Of a DNA stretch of 22,074 nucleotides, positions 11,730 to 17,684 are shown in pieces; the stretch's first letter is position 1, and every line of letters starts with the position of its first letter. The stretch is from a virus, in IMG/VR virus record IMGVR_UViG_3300044637_000472, positions 1 through 22,074 of that record; one strand, 5' to 3'. The notes beneath the pieces were generated by a model. The model did no database searches, had not been told where the DNA came from, and saw only the letters and a list, made by a program, of their open reading frames with translations. A program made the position numbers and the translations under genes.

Positions 11730-11762
11730 AGGGTGGAAAATGTCAGACCCACCCTGTATAAT
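11730..11762 (+). promoter_or_regulatory. TGTCAG-family promoter, copy 9, inside a dyad
   Basis: TGTCAG (11741-11746), N10, TATAAT (11757-11762). Arms AGGGTGG (11730-11736) and CCACCCT (11749-11755) surround the TGTCAG box. Confidence 0.82.
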
Positions 11763-11787
11763 AAACCACCTAACGAAAGGAAACAAA

Positions 11788-11937
11788 ATGACAACACTAG
11801 AAATCGGAAGCACGATTACAACTGCTAAGTCAGGCGTAGTCGGAGTAATCAAGGCAGTAGATAACCACCCTAGCGGAGTGGCAAGAGTGCTACTTGATGT
11901 AAATGGCTCAGAGCGTTGGACTTCAGTAGAAGTCTAA
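11788..11937 (+). CDS. Small barrel-like protein, paralogue A (49 aa)
   Basis: I set the start at ATG 11788 (GAAAGG 7 nt upstream); the frame's upstream ATG (11722) is ahead of the promoter. It shares the pattern G-x-x-x-T-T-x-K-S-G-x-x-G-x-I ... L-D-x-x-G-x-x-R-x-x-x-V with the protein at 12561, so the two are paralogues. The strand pattern and lone Gly/Lys turns suggest an SH3/KOW-like barrel. Confidence 0.7.
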   Translation: MTTLEIGSTITTAKSGVVGVIKAVDNHPSGVARVLLDVNGSERWTSVEV

Positions 11938-12007
11938 CAAACTGAACGAAACAGGGGCAGTTTAGAGAGTGTTCTCGCCCAATGTCGTAAGTAAGAACTC
12001 TCACCCT

Positions 12008-12039
12008 TAGGGGTAAATGTCAGACCCCTATGTTATACT
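12008..12039 (+). promoter_or_regulatory. TGTCAG-family promoter, copy 10, inside a dyad
   Basis: TGTCAG (12018-12023), N10, TATACT (12034-12039). Perfect arms TAGGGGT (12008-12014) and ACCCCTA (12024-12030) place TGTCAG in the loop. Confidence 0.82.
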
Positions 12040-12072
12040 AATCAACCAACCAACCGAACGAAAGGGAAATAA

Positions 12073-12495
12073 ATGAGTAGAGGAAAATCTATTAGCGTGA
12101 AAATCGCTACACCTAAAGTAATCAAGGCACTAGAAACACGCCTTGCTGAGTTAGAAAAGAACTATAAGGCACAAGGCGAAAACGAAGCAAAGCACACTAA
12201 GGCGCACGAAGCGTGGAAAAAGGAAGTAGGCAAGTGGGCTATTGCTAACTTCTCAAAGGCTGAGAACCTTCGCACAAACTATCGCTCTTGGAACAACACT
12301 CTCAATGTTGATTTTGACATCATCACTAAAGAGGGAACTTTTCCTAAAGAACCTGAAAAGGATTTTGAGGTTGTTCATACTCACCAATACAATGAAATGA
12401 AAGAGGAAATCACGAACGCAATTCGTATCCTCAAAATGACAGATGAGGAAGTTGTAAATACTTCCACATACAACGCTATTGCTCGTTATCTATAA
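12073..12495 (+). CDS. Hypothetical 140-aa coiled-coil-like protein
   Basis: ATG 12073 lies after CGAAAGGG. It is Lys/Glu-rich with long helices at residues 14-60 (ETRLAELEKNYKAQ...) and 104-125. The middle (SWNNTLNVDFDIITKEGTFP) looks like a short beta insertion. It has no catalytic motif. It stands alone between two promoter regions. Confidence 0.75.
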   Translation: MSRGKSISVKIATPKVIKALETRLAELEKNYKAQGENEAKHTKAHEAWKKEVGKWAIANFSKAENLRTNYRSWNNTLNVDFDIITKEGTFPKEPEKDFEVVHTHQYNEMKEEITNAIRILKMTDEEVVNTSTYNAIARYL

Positions 12496-12511
12496 ATAAC
12501 AAGCAACGACC

Positions 12512-12534
12512 TGAGCAAGTCTAAAAACTGCTCA
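12512..12534 (+). repeat. TGAGCA/TGCTCA hairpin, copy 1
   Basis: TGAGCA (12512-12517) and TGCTCA (12529-12534) around an A-rich loop. A near-identical hairpin lies at 14294. Confidence 0.6.
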
Positions 12535-12560
12535 ACCCACCTACTAACGAAAGGAATAAA

Positions 12561-12743
12561 ATGTCTCCAATTCTAGATACCGCTAAGGGTCGCTTCTATC
12601 GTAAGGGCGATGTCTTTACAACTGGTAAGTCAGGTATTACTGGAACTATCTCAGAGATTATTGCTATCCGCCCTAATCTAACTAAACTAAGATTAGATAC
12701 AGGCGCAGGTATGCGTTATGCTATGGTAAAAATCGGCAAGTAA
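12561..12743 (+). CDS. Small barrel-like protein, paralogue B (60 aa)
   Basis: ATG 12561 after CTAACGAAAGG. Residues 15-60 (KGDVFTTGKSGITGTI...LRLDTGAGMRYAMVKIG) parallel paralogue A at 11788. It carries an extra N-terminal segment of about 12 residues. No TGTCAG box lies immediately upstream, only the hairpin and the usual ribosome binding site, so it may be read through from the 12018 promoter. Confidence 0.7.
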   Translation: MSPILDTAKGRFYRKGDVFTTGKSGITGTISEIIAIRPNLTKLRLDTGAGMRYAMVKIGK

Positions 12744-12750
12744 TACAAAT

Positions 12751-12786
12751 GGGGGCTAGACAAAATCTAGCCCCCAATGTTATAAT
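12751..12786 (+). promoter_or_regulatory. Hairpin fused to a promoter (degenerate family member)
   Basis: GGGGGCTAGA (12751-12760), CAAAA, TCTAGCCCCC (12766-12775), then TATAAT at 12781-12786. The hairpin could terminate the previous transcript. TAGACA with an 18-nt spacer may serve as -35; the TGTCAG position reads ATCTAG. Confidence 0.65.
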
Positions 12787-12813
12787 TATTATCCCTACTA
12801 ACAAAGGAACAAA

Positions 12814-13056
12814 ATGAAAAACCGTTATCGTGTAGAAATCTATGACGAGAACAAAGCAAATGACTTGACAATCTATTCAGAGCAAGGTGTGGATAAAGAA
12901 TATCTAACTGAATTAGTATTTTCTAATATGCGTAAGTTTGACGGAAACATCAGAGCATATGTTTATGATAATCTAAAAAAGAAAAAGACAACTGCTCTAA
13001 TTATAAATCGTGAATCTCTTCCACCAAAATCTGAACTAACTAACTTGCTTGGATAA
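12814..13056 (+). CDS. Hypothetical 80-aa protein
   Basis: ATG 12814 follows AAAGGA. It begins MKNRYRVEIYDENKAND. Alternating strand and helix (RYRVEIYD, EYLTELVFSNMRKF, IRAYVYDNLKKKKT) suggest a small ferredoxin-like alpha/beta domain. Basic in the C-terminal half. No family is recognised. Confidence 0.7.
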   Translation: MKNRYRVEIYDENKANDLTIYSEQGVDKEYLTELVFSNMRKFDGNIRAYVYDNLKKKKTTALIINRESLPPKSELTNLLG

Positions 13057-13073
13057 TGATCTTGGGGCGGGTT

Positions 13074-13098
13074 GCACACTAATCTAGATGCCCGCCCC
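13074..13098 (+). terminator. Terminator-like hairpin
   Basis: GGGGCGGG (13074-13081) pairs with CCCGCCCC (13091-13098), followed by ATTT. Confidence 0.6.
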
Positions 13099-13112
13099 AT
13101 TTCCCAAGCTGG

Positions 13113-13161
13113 CCCGCAGAGCTGCGGGGTTATCCACAGCCTTACGGCTGCCTGTGGAAAA
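13113..13161 (+). repeat. Two hairpins, the second with DnaA-box-like arms
   Basis: CCCGCAG-AG-CTGCGGG (13113-13128) is followed by TTATCCACA (13130-13138) and TGTGGAAAA (13153-13161) around a TTACGG. It is closely similar to 10758-10807, so the two spacers share an origin. Confidence 0.6.
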
Positions 13162-13173
13162 CGCCCAAAAATT

Positions 13174-13189
13174 TGTGAGATTACTCACA
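13174..13189. promoter_or_regulatory. CRP/GlxR-like operator
   Basis: TGTGAGATTACTCACA, perfect TGTGA-N6-TCACA, with its centre about 46 bp upstream of the TGTCAG box of copy 11. Confidence 0.62.
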
Positions 13190-13227
13190 CGGATCAATTC
13201 GGACAAATGACTAACTAATCTAGACAA

Positions 13228-13249
13228 TGTCAGTGCCACCTGTTATAAT
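13228..13249 (+). promoter_or_regulatory. TGTCAG-family promoter, copy 11
   Basis: TGTCAG (13228-13233), N10, TATAAT (13244-13249). TAGACA directly upstream gives a near -35 match. It drives the DUF932 gene. Confidence 0.87.
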
Positions 13250-13276
13250 TGCAACTAATCTAACGAAAGGTAAAAA

Positions 13277-14281
13277 ATGGCTCACAATCTCGAAGTCGAA
13301 AATGGCGAAGTTGCTTTCGCTCTCCGTGGTGCACCTGCTTGGCACAACCTTGCAAATCGCATCTTTACACAAGATGAAGAAGTTACAACCGCAACAATGC
13401 TTGAAGAAGCAAAGTTAGCGAATTGGAATGTTCGTTTATCTCCACTAACTGACCACATTTCAGAATCTTGGAATGATGTGTCTGAAGCCTCATTGGTTAT
13501 TCGTGATAACCCATTCAATGGCGGAACTGATGTTCTTGCTACTGTTGGTAAGCGTTATAAGCCAGTGCAGAATGAAGAATTATTTCAGTTCGCTGATGCA
13601 ATTCACGATGCCAATGCTGATTGCCGTTGGGAATCTGCTGGTTCTCTAAAGAAGGGCAAAGTTGTATTTGGAACTGTAGATATTCCTCGCACAATGGTTC
13701 TTGACCCACAAGGCGCCAATGACCAAACAAAGTTATATCTAATCGTATGGACATCACACGATGGTTCTGTTGCTGTTCAAGCAGCGGTTACACCTGTTCG
13801 TGTTGTATGCCAAAACACTTTGAATCTTGCAATGAAGAATGCAAAGCAATCTTTCAAGATTCGCCACACGCAATCTGTTGAAGGTCGCATTCAAGTTGCT
13901 CGTGAAACTCTTGGGCTTGCTCTTGGATATTTCGATGAATTCGAAGTTCAAGCAAAGGCGCTATACTCTCAAGCAATTACTGATGCTGAATTCTCTAAGT
14001 TGATTCAGACAATTTATCCTAAGCCCGATAAGGATACTAAGGGTGCATTGAAGAAGTGGGAAAACAAAGTTGTTCTCATTGACGATTTGTATCACAATTC
14101 ACCAACTAACGCTACAATCAAGGGAACAAAGTGGGGTGCGTTCAATGCACTAACTGAGCGTCTTGATTATTATCGTTCAGGTCGTGGCAATGGTGAAACA
14201 CTTATGGCGGGTGCATCTGGTTTTGACCCAGTTCTAACCGCAGAAAAAAATAAGTTGTATCGAATGGTTGCAACTTTCTAA
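13277..14281 (+). CDS. DUF932 phage/plasmid-like protein (TIGR03299-type)
   Basis: 334 aa, the normal full length for the family. The N-terminus (MAHNLEVENGEVAFALRGAPAWHNLANRIF) carries the family's 'W-H' element. Further conserved parts are NPFNGGTDVLATVGKRYKPVQNEE (about residue 78) and TPVRVVCQNTLNLAM (about 175). These proteins are frequent on phages and plasmids; their biochemical role is not established as far as I know. It starts at ATG 13277 after CTAACGAAAGG. It is the largest gene of the right arm and has its own promoter, so it is probably highly expressed early. Confidence 0.88.
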   Translation: MAHNLEVENGEVAFALRGAPAWHNLANRIFTQDEEVTTATMLEEAKLANWNVRLSPLTDHISESWNDVSEASLVIRDNPFNGGTDVLATVGKRYKPVQNEELFQFADAIHDANADCRWESAGSLKKGKVVFGTVDIPRTMVLDPQGANDQTKLYLIVWTSHDGSVAVQAAVTPVRVVCQNTLNLAMKNAKQSFKIRHTQSVEGRIQVARETLGLALGYFDEFEVQAKALYSQAITDAEFSKLIQTIYPKPDKDTKGALKKWENKVVLIDDLYHNSPTNATIKGTKWGAFNALTERLDYYRSGRGNGETLMAGASGFDPVLTAEKNKLYRMVATF

Positions 14282-14293
14282 ATAAAAAAATCC

Positions 14294-14316
14294 TGAGCAA
14301 GATTTAAAACTGCTCA
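14294..14316 (+). repeat. TGAGCA/TGCTCA hairpin, copy 2
   Basis: TGAGCA (14294-14299) and TGCTCA (14311-14316) with the same A-rich loop as 12512. It lies between DUF932 and tRNA-Asp, possibly an RNA processing or stability signal. Confidence 0.6.
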
Positions 14317-14322
14317 CCACTT

Positions 14323-14396
14323 GGTCCATTAGCTCAGTTGGTTAGAGCGCTACCCTGTCACGGTAGAGGCCGTCGGTTCAAGTCCGATATGGATCG
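14323..14396 (+). tRNA. tRNA-Asp (anticodon GTC)
   Basis: Acceptor GGTCCAT/ATGGATC, D-arm GCTC/GAGC, anticodon stem CTACC/GGTAG with loop CTGTCAC (anticodon GTC), T-arm GTCGG-TTCAAGT-CCGAT, discriminator G as expected for Asp. It lies 41 nt downstream of the DUF932 gene on the same strand and is probably co-transcribed with it. Confidence 0.93.
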
Positions 14397-14460
14397 CTAA
14401 GAATGAGATTTGAATTTCACATAATGAGACGCCCCCAGGGGTAGAGGCCAAATTTTTGTG

Positions 14461-14492
14461 TTACGGATCACATAAAAAAAGCCCTGAATTCT
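14461..14492 (+). repeat. TTACGR-N15-CCCTG repeat, copy 4
   Basis: TTACGG, 15 nt, CCCTGAATTCT. It overlaps a degenerate CRP-like dyad (TGTGT..ATCACA, 14457-14472). Confidence 0.65.
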
Positions 14493-14500
14493 ATTGTAAA

Positions 14501-14522
14501 TGTCAGTGGCCAGGTGTACAAT
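14501..14522 (+). promoter_or_regulatory. TGTCAG-family promoter, copy 12 (leaderless arrangement)
   Basis: TGTCAG (14501-14506), N10, TACAAT (14517-14522), then exactly 6 nt to the ATG at 14529. Confidence 0.8.
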
Positions 14523-14528
14523 ACTCGC

Positions 14529-15197
14529 ATGACAAAGTATCAGAAATATACATGGGTGTGCACGGGAGACTGTGACGCTTTAATTGAATATACAATTAAA
14601 GATGGATATGGATGGCCAGCGGGTGTGATGGACCTCACATGCCGATGCAATTCCAATTGCACATTATTGTCAGTGGAAGATGCTACAATACCGTATACAG
14701 ATACACCTATAACAGAAACGAAAGGGAATGAAATGGAAACTGCAGAGACAACAATAACAACGGTTCCTGATACATATAACCCAAATCTATTGGTTACCTA
14801 CAAAGTAATCAAGGGATATTCGGATGCAGAATATGCAACTGATAAGGTTACATCAATTGAGTGGGACCTACACAATGCACGTCAAGCACAGAAGCGTGTC
14901 GGAGTATTTGAAGACAAGATAAACACTGTCAAAGATATTATCGGCGAGGCATATGCTGACTCACAAGACCAAGATACACTTCGTGCAATCGCAGAAGCCC
15001 TTGGTATTGAGTTGACTAGAACAGTCGAGTGGACTGCATCTATCGAGGTTAGCGGAACAATTGAAATTGATTTGCTTTCTGATTATGATACTGATTACGA
15101 ACTTGAATCAGAGATTACAGATGCTATCTATGCCGACTCACACAATGGCAATATTGAAATCCTTGACCAAGAAGTTTGTAATGTGAGGGAAGCATAA
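14529..15197 (+). CDS. Hypothetical 222-aa protein with a second internal promoter and start
   Basis: Starts at ATG 14529, placed 6 nt after a -10 box with no ribosome binding site. The first 68 residues form a Cys-rich module (WVCTGDCD ... LTCRCNSNC). Inside the gene a complete TGTCAG-type promoter (14668-14689) and AAAGGG site precede an in-frame ATG at 14733. A 154-aa product lacking the Cys module should therefore also be made. The rest (KVTSIEWDLHNARQAQKRV...; ELTRTVEWTASIEVSGTIEI) is an alpha/beta region without a recognised family. The end overlaps the next ATG (TAATG). Confidence 0.72.
   Translation: MTKYQKYTWVCTGDCDALIEYTIKDGYGWPAGVMDLTCRCNSNCTLLSVEDATIPYTDTPITETKGNEMETAETTITTVPDTYNPNLLVTYKVIKGYSDAEYATDKVTSIEWDLHNARQAQKRVGVFEDKINTVKDIIGEAYADSQDQDTLRAIAEALGIELTRTVEWTASIEVSGTIEIDLLSDYDTDYELESEITDAIYADSHNGNIEILDQEVCNVREA
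14668..14689 (+). promoter_or_regulatory. TGTCAG-family promoter, copy 13 (internal, in frame)
   Basis: TGTCAG (14668-14673), N10, TACAAT (14684-14689), AAAGGG (14721-14726), ATG 14733 in frame with the outer gene. Confidence 0.75.
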
Positions 15198-15409
15198 TGT
15201 ATTTTGAGTTGACTGCTCCTGATAGGCTATCGATGGAGATGGCCTATTGGGATGCTCAGATGATGGGTCTTGACCCACAAGCATTAGCACCGTTGACATT
15301 CAACATTGGAACTGGTAGCATTGAGAAAGTAAGTCGCATTCGAGATAAGTATAATCTAATAGAGAGTTATACATCAGACTACGAACCGACAGGATATACA
15401 GGGAGATAA
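15197..15409 (+). CDS. Hypothetical 70-aa protein
   Basis: It overlaps the previous stop by one base. It begins MYFELTAPDRLSMEMAYWDAQ and contains DPQALAPLTFNIGTGSIEKVSRIRDKY, a helix-rich middle. The next gene starts 1 nt after its stop with GGGAG upstream. No family is recognised. Confidence 0.68.
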   Translation: MYFELTAPDRLSMEMAYWDAQMMGLDPQALAPLTFNIGTGSIEKVSRIRDKYNLIESYTSDYEPTGYTGR

Positions 15410-15410
15410 A

Positions 15411-15566
15411 ATGGATTACCAAGATGGTTTTGAAGACGGAGTCAAATTTGCACGAGAGGTTATTGTAACTAATATCCGACTGTGGGCAGAAACATCTGAG
15501 GACGGCGCAGCATATGATGATATCGCTGACCGCCTAGAATTTGGAACCGTTGACTATGACCTCTGA
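15411..15566 (+). CDS. Hypothetical 51-aa protein
   Basis: ATG 15411 follows GGGAGATAAA. It begins MDYQDGFEDGVKFAREVI, an acidic helix-forming start (a Y-x-x-G-F-x-x-G-x-x-x-A pattern common to small phage proteins). It overlaps the following zinc-ribbon gene by 11 nt. Confidence 0.66.
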   Translation: MDYQDGFEDGVKFAREVIVTNIRLWAETSEDGAAYDDIADRLEFGTVDYDL

Positions 15567-15765
15567 GGATCTAACTCGCTGGATTGGCTGTGATCAATGT
15601 GGCACAGCTCAGGCTATGTATCTAATTAAACTAGTAGATGGTGAACTATTCTTTTGTGGCCACCACTACAATAAAAACAAGGATGCCCTTGACAAGGTCT
15701 CATTCGAGATGATAGAATTAAACAAAAAAGAAGAAGCACCACAACTAACAGAAATGGCGGAATAA
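15556..15765 (+). CDS. DUF7455-like zinc-ribbon protein (69 aa)
   Basis: I set the start at ATG 15556 inside the preceding gene's 3' end. It has C-D-Q-C-G near residue 12, then DGELFFCGHHYNKNKDAL. This C-x2-C ... C-x-H-H layout is the actinobacterial DUF7455 pattern as I recall it. The function of that family is not known; a zinc-stabilised adaptor or DNA-binding role is likely. Confidence 0.75.
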   Translation: MTSEDLTRWIGCDQCGTAQAMYLIKLVDGELFFCGHHYNKNKDALDKVSFEMIELNKKEEAPQLTEMAE

Positions 15766-15766
15766 A

Positions 15767-16171
15767 ATGGGAGACAGAGCAAACTTTGGATTCGTCCAAC
15801 CTAACGGAAATACAATCGTCCTATACGGGCACTGGGCTGGACATAATATGCTAGCACAATTGGCAGAGGCAGTATTTAAAGCACGTCCTCGCTGGTCCGA
15901 CCCAGCATATGCAACACGCATTACAATCAGTCAGATGATTAACAATGACTGGAATTCAGAAACTGGATGGGGCCTGCACGTAAACGAAATTGGAGACAAT
16001 GAGCACAAGGTTGCTATTGTAGATTTCGAGCAGCAAACATTTAGTCTTCACGAAGAGGCTCCTCGCAATGACAAAGACAACAAGGTCAATGGGATGAAAA
16101 ATCAAGCAATCTTTACAATGGACCTGAGTAACTTTGTCGAGAAGTATGCGGACGTTGTCATCTCAGTTTAG
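15767..16171 (+). CDS. Hypothetical 134-aa phage protein
   Basis: It begins MGDRANFGFVQPNGNTIVLYGHWAG, a start I recall from uncharacterised actinophage proteins. An alpha/beta pattern follows (MLAQLAEAVFKARPRW, HKVAIVDFEQQTFSLHEE). ATG 15767 lies 1 nt after the upstream stop. The gene is followed by a promoter-like -10 and two terminators, so the operon ends here. Confidence 0.72.
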   Translation: MGDRANFGFVQPNGNTIVLYGHWAGHNMLAQLAEAVFKARPRWSDPAYATRITISQMINNDWNSETGWGLHVNEIGDNEHKVAIVDFEQQTFSLHEEAPRNDKDNKVNGMKNQAIFTMDLSNFVEKYADVVISV

Positions 16172-16178
16172 TTAACTA
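16169..16178. repeat. Palindrome TAGTTAACTA
   Basis: Copy of TAGTYRACTA at the stop codon of the preceding gene, 8 nt upstream of a TATAAT box. Confidence 0.55.
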
Positions 16179-16183
16179 AGATA

Positions 16184-16217
16184 TGATATAATATGGATAG
16201 GTCCTAGCGGACCTTTT
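16184..16217 (+). promoter_or_regulatory. Extended -10 box followed by a hairpin with T-run
   Basis: TG-A-TATAAT (16184-16192), with GGTCC-TAGC-GGACC-TTTT at 16200-16217. The hairpin may terminate the upstream operon or be the 5' stem of a short RNA starting near 16199. Confidence 0.5.
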
Positions 16218-16348
16218 CATTGAAGTATGGTGCGGCTACCAGGGGTTCCCCCAAGTCGTTAAATAAAGCAGCGTTTACTAAATTCCTTTCGTTCCTGCTA
16301 GCAGCCTTACTTATCTTAAGATCCTTCAGCTTAGCTGGGGGATTTTTT
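16199..16348 (+). ncRNA. Possible small RNA between two hairpins
   Basis: No reading frame of note in these 150 nt. It has a 5' hairpin, a C/G-rich short stem (AGGGG-TT-CCCCC, about 16240), and a strong 3' terminator. The extended -10 immediately upstream could be its promoter. Alternatively the region is only a double terminator. Confidence 0.35.
16321..16348 (+). terminator. Strong Rho-independent terminator
   Basis: ATCCTTCAGC (16321-16330), loop TTA, GCTGGGGGAT (16334-16343), ten pairs including two G-T, followed by TTTTTT. Confidence 0.85.
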
Positions 16349-16385
16349 GTTTGGCCCCCAAAAGCGTGAGGGTATCATATGCTAT

Positions 16386-16416
16386 TTACGGATGTCAATA
16401 TAAATCCCTGGAAATT
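16386..16416 (+). repeat. TTACGR repeat, copy 5 (one-base shorter spacer)
   Basis: TTACGG, 14 nt, CCCTGGAAATT. A degenerate dyad GGTGTAAAACACACC follows at about 16437. Confidence 0.5.
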
Positions 16417-16468
16417 TCAGTATTTGAGATCAATGTGGTGTAAAACACACCCATATTGCATAGACAAA

Positions 16469-16490
16469 TGTCAGTGGTCTAATATATAAT
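16469..16490 (+). promoter_or_regulatory. TGTCAG-family promoter, copy 14
   Basis: TGTCAG (16469-16474), N10, TATAAT (16485-16490), then GCGAAAGG before the ATG at 16516. Confidence 0.85.
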
Positions 16491-16515
16491 TGGGTTATTA
16501 GCGAAAGGAAATAAA

Positions 16516-17307
16516 ATGCCAAATTGGTGTTATAACACGTTAACTATTCAAGGACCAAAGTCAGAAGTTGATTATATCAAGGATAGACTGAATAAGCCAT
16601 TTACATTAGCACAAGAGACATATGGTATGGGTGATATTAGTTCTTCAGGTTTCCCCACCAAAATTAAACAGGTTACTTATAGTAATCCTGTCTTTGCATT
16701 CTTCAATATCCATTCATATAAGGATGAAGGTATTACTGATGAGGAATATGCCTGCCAGCCTTCTCGTGGAGACATAGATATCCAAAATGACCCTGATTGG
16801 TTCCGCAAGTCTGTTGAGTTTGCTAAAACTCAGAAGGATTGGTATTCGTGGAATAACTCTAACTGGGGAACTAAATGGGATGTTGCAGTTCGTGATGAAG
16901 AAGAATACTCAAATACAGAGTTACTTGAATACAAGTCAGAAGGTGATGACAACTGGGTTGTATATAAATATGAGACTGCTTGGTCACCTGCTGTAACTAT
17001 CTTAACTAAACTAAGTAATCTTGTTCCTAACTGCCTGCTCACATTAGAGTATGAGGAAGAAACAGGTTGGGGTGGAGAGTATGAGATTGTTCGTGGTGAG
17101 GTTAAAGAGATTCTTTCATATGAGAACCGTTGCTATGCTTGCCAGTCTTTTGATTGTGTTGAGTATTGTGAAGATGACTGTGGTGAATTCTGCTCTGAAT
17201 GTAATGAGGGCTCTTGGCAGGATGAAAAGGCTATGGCAGAATGTCAGACCCATAGTGTATTATTACCTTTGAAAACCTACACACAAGAGGAGGCACTAAA
17301 TGGCTAG
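16516..17307 (+). CDS. Api92/YubB-like ferredoxin-fold protein with Cys-rich C-terminal extension
   Basis: 263 aa. It opens with MPNWCYNTLTIQGPKSEVD, the hallmark start (MPNWC-N-L-x-I-x-G) of the Api92-like ferredoxin-fold family of phages and plasmids. The core includes WDVAVRDEEE and a W-S-P-A segment (YETAWSPAV), also typical. Residues about 212-236 form an extension with eight closely spaced Cys (CYACQSFDCVEYC, CGEFCSEC), probably a two-zinc module. The 3' end contains promoter copy 15, and the gene overlaps the next by 8 nt. Family function is unknown. Confidence 0.82.
   Translation: MPNWCYNTLTIQGPKSEVDYIKDRLNKPFTLAQETYGMGDISSSGFPTKIKQVTYSNPVFAFFNIHSYKDEGITDEEYACQPSRGDIDIQNDPDWFRKSVEFAKTQKDWYSWNNSNWGTKWDVAVRDEEEYSNTELLEYKSEGDDNWVVYKYETAWSPAVTILTKLSNLVPNCLLTLEYEEETGWGGEYEIVRGEVKEILSYENRCYACQSFDCVEYCEDDCGEFCSECNEGSWQDEKAMAECQTHSVLLPLKTYTQEEALNG
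17242..17263 (+). promoter_or_regulatory. TGTCAG-family promoter, copy 15 (inside a gene)
   Basis: TGTCAG (17242-17247), N10, TATTAT (17258-17263), then AGAGGAGG before the ATG at 17300. Confidence 0.76.
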
Positions 17308-17518
17308 TTTCTTAGAAGATGTAAACCAAATGGTAATTGACGCTTGCTATCAAGATATAGCAGAACAATTACTAGAAGATTGGATTAACAGTAATCTTGA
17401 CGAAGGTCAATATTATGCAGATAAACAATTTGCTGAAATGTCAGGGGATAAGTTTGTCCAACAAGAATTCAATAAGTTCTATGAACTTAAAGAGGGAGAT
17501 GAGGATTACTTTGAATAA
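17300..17518 (+). CDS. Hypothetical 72-aa acidic helical protein
   Basis: ATG 17300 after GAGGAGG (about 8 nt). It begins MASFLEDVNQMVIDACYQDI; all-helical, acidic, ending KEGDEDYFE. It is first of a chain of very small genes (17300-18035) each overlapping the next. No family is recognised. Confidence 0.7.
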   Translation: MASFLEDVNQMVIDACYQDIAEQLLEDWINSNLDEGQYYADKQFAEMSGDKFVQQEFNKFYELKEGDEDYFE

Positions 17519-17684
17519 GTATCCATTTGTAATTAGATTAGAAGGTGCTGTAATGGCCAATAATGAAAAGGAAGCACACGAGAAAATTAATCTACACCTA
17601 AACGATTTAGGTGATGTTGATAGCGAAAGATATGATTTAAATTGGCCTGACGTATCTTGGGATATGGAGTATGAACTATGCTAG
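17511..17684 (+). CDS. Hypothetical 57-aa protein, probable TTG start
   Basis: I prefer TTG 17511 (MNKYPFVIRLEGAV) because GAGG at 17501-17504 is 6 nt upstream; ATG 17499 is possible but only 2 nt from its AGAGGG. A beta strand (PFVIRLEGAVMA) then helix (NNEKEAHEKINLHLND) then strands give a small alpha/beta domain, with a W-P-D-V-S-W segment near the end. It overlaps both neighbours. Confidence 0.6.
   Translation: MNKYPFVIRLEGAVMANNEKEAHEKINLHLNDLGDVDSERYDLNWPDVSWDMEYELC

Noticed and set aside
11722-11787. N-terminal extension of the barrel protein at 11788
   Set aside because: The extension would read through the TGTCAG box, the -10 hexamer and the ribosome binding site; the start at 11788 is better.
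17437-17458. TGTCAG inside the gene at 17300
   Set aside because: No -10-like hexamer at N10 and no start codon with a ribosome binding site downstream at the usual distance.
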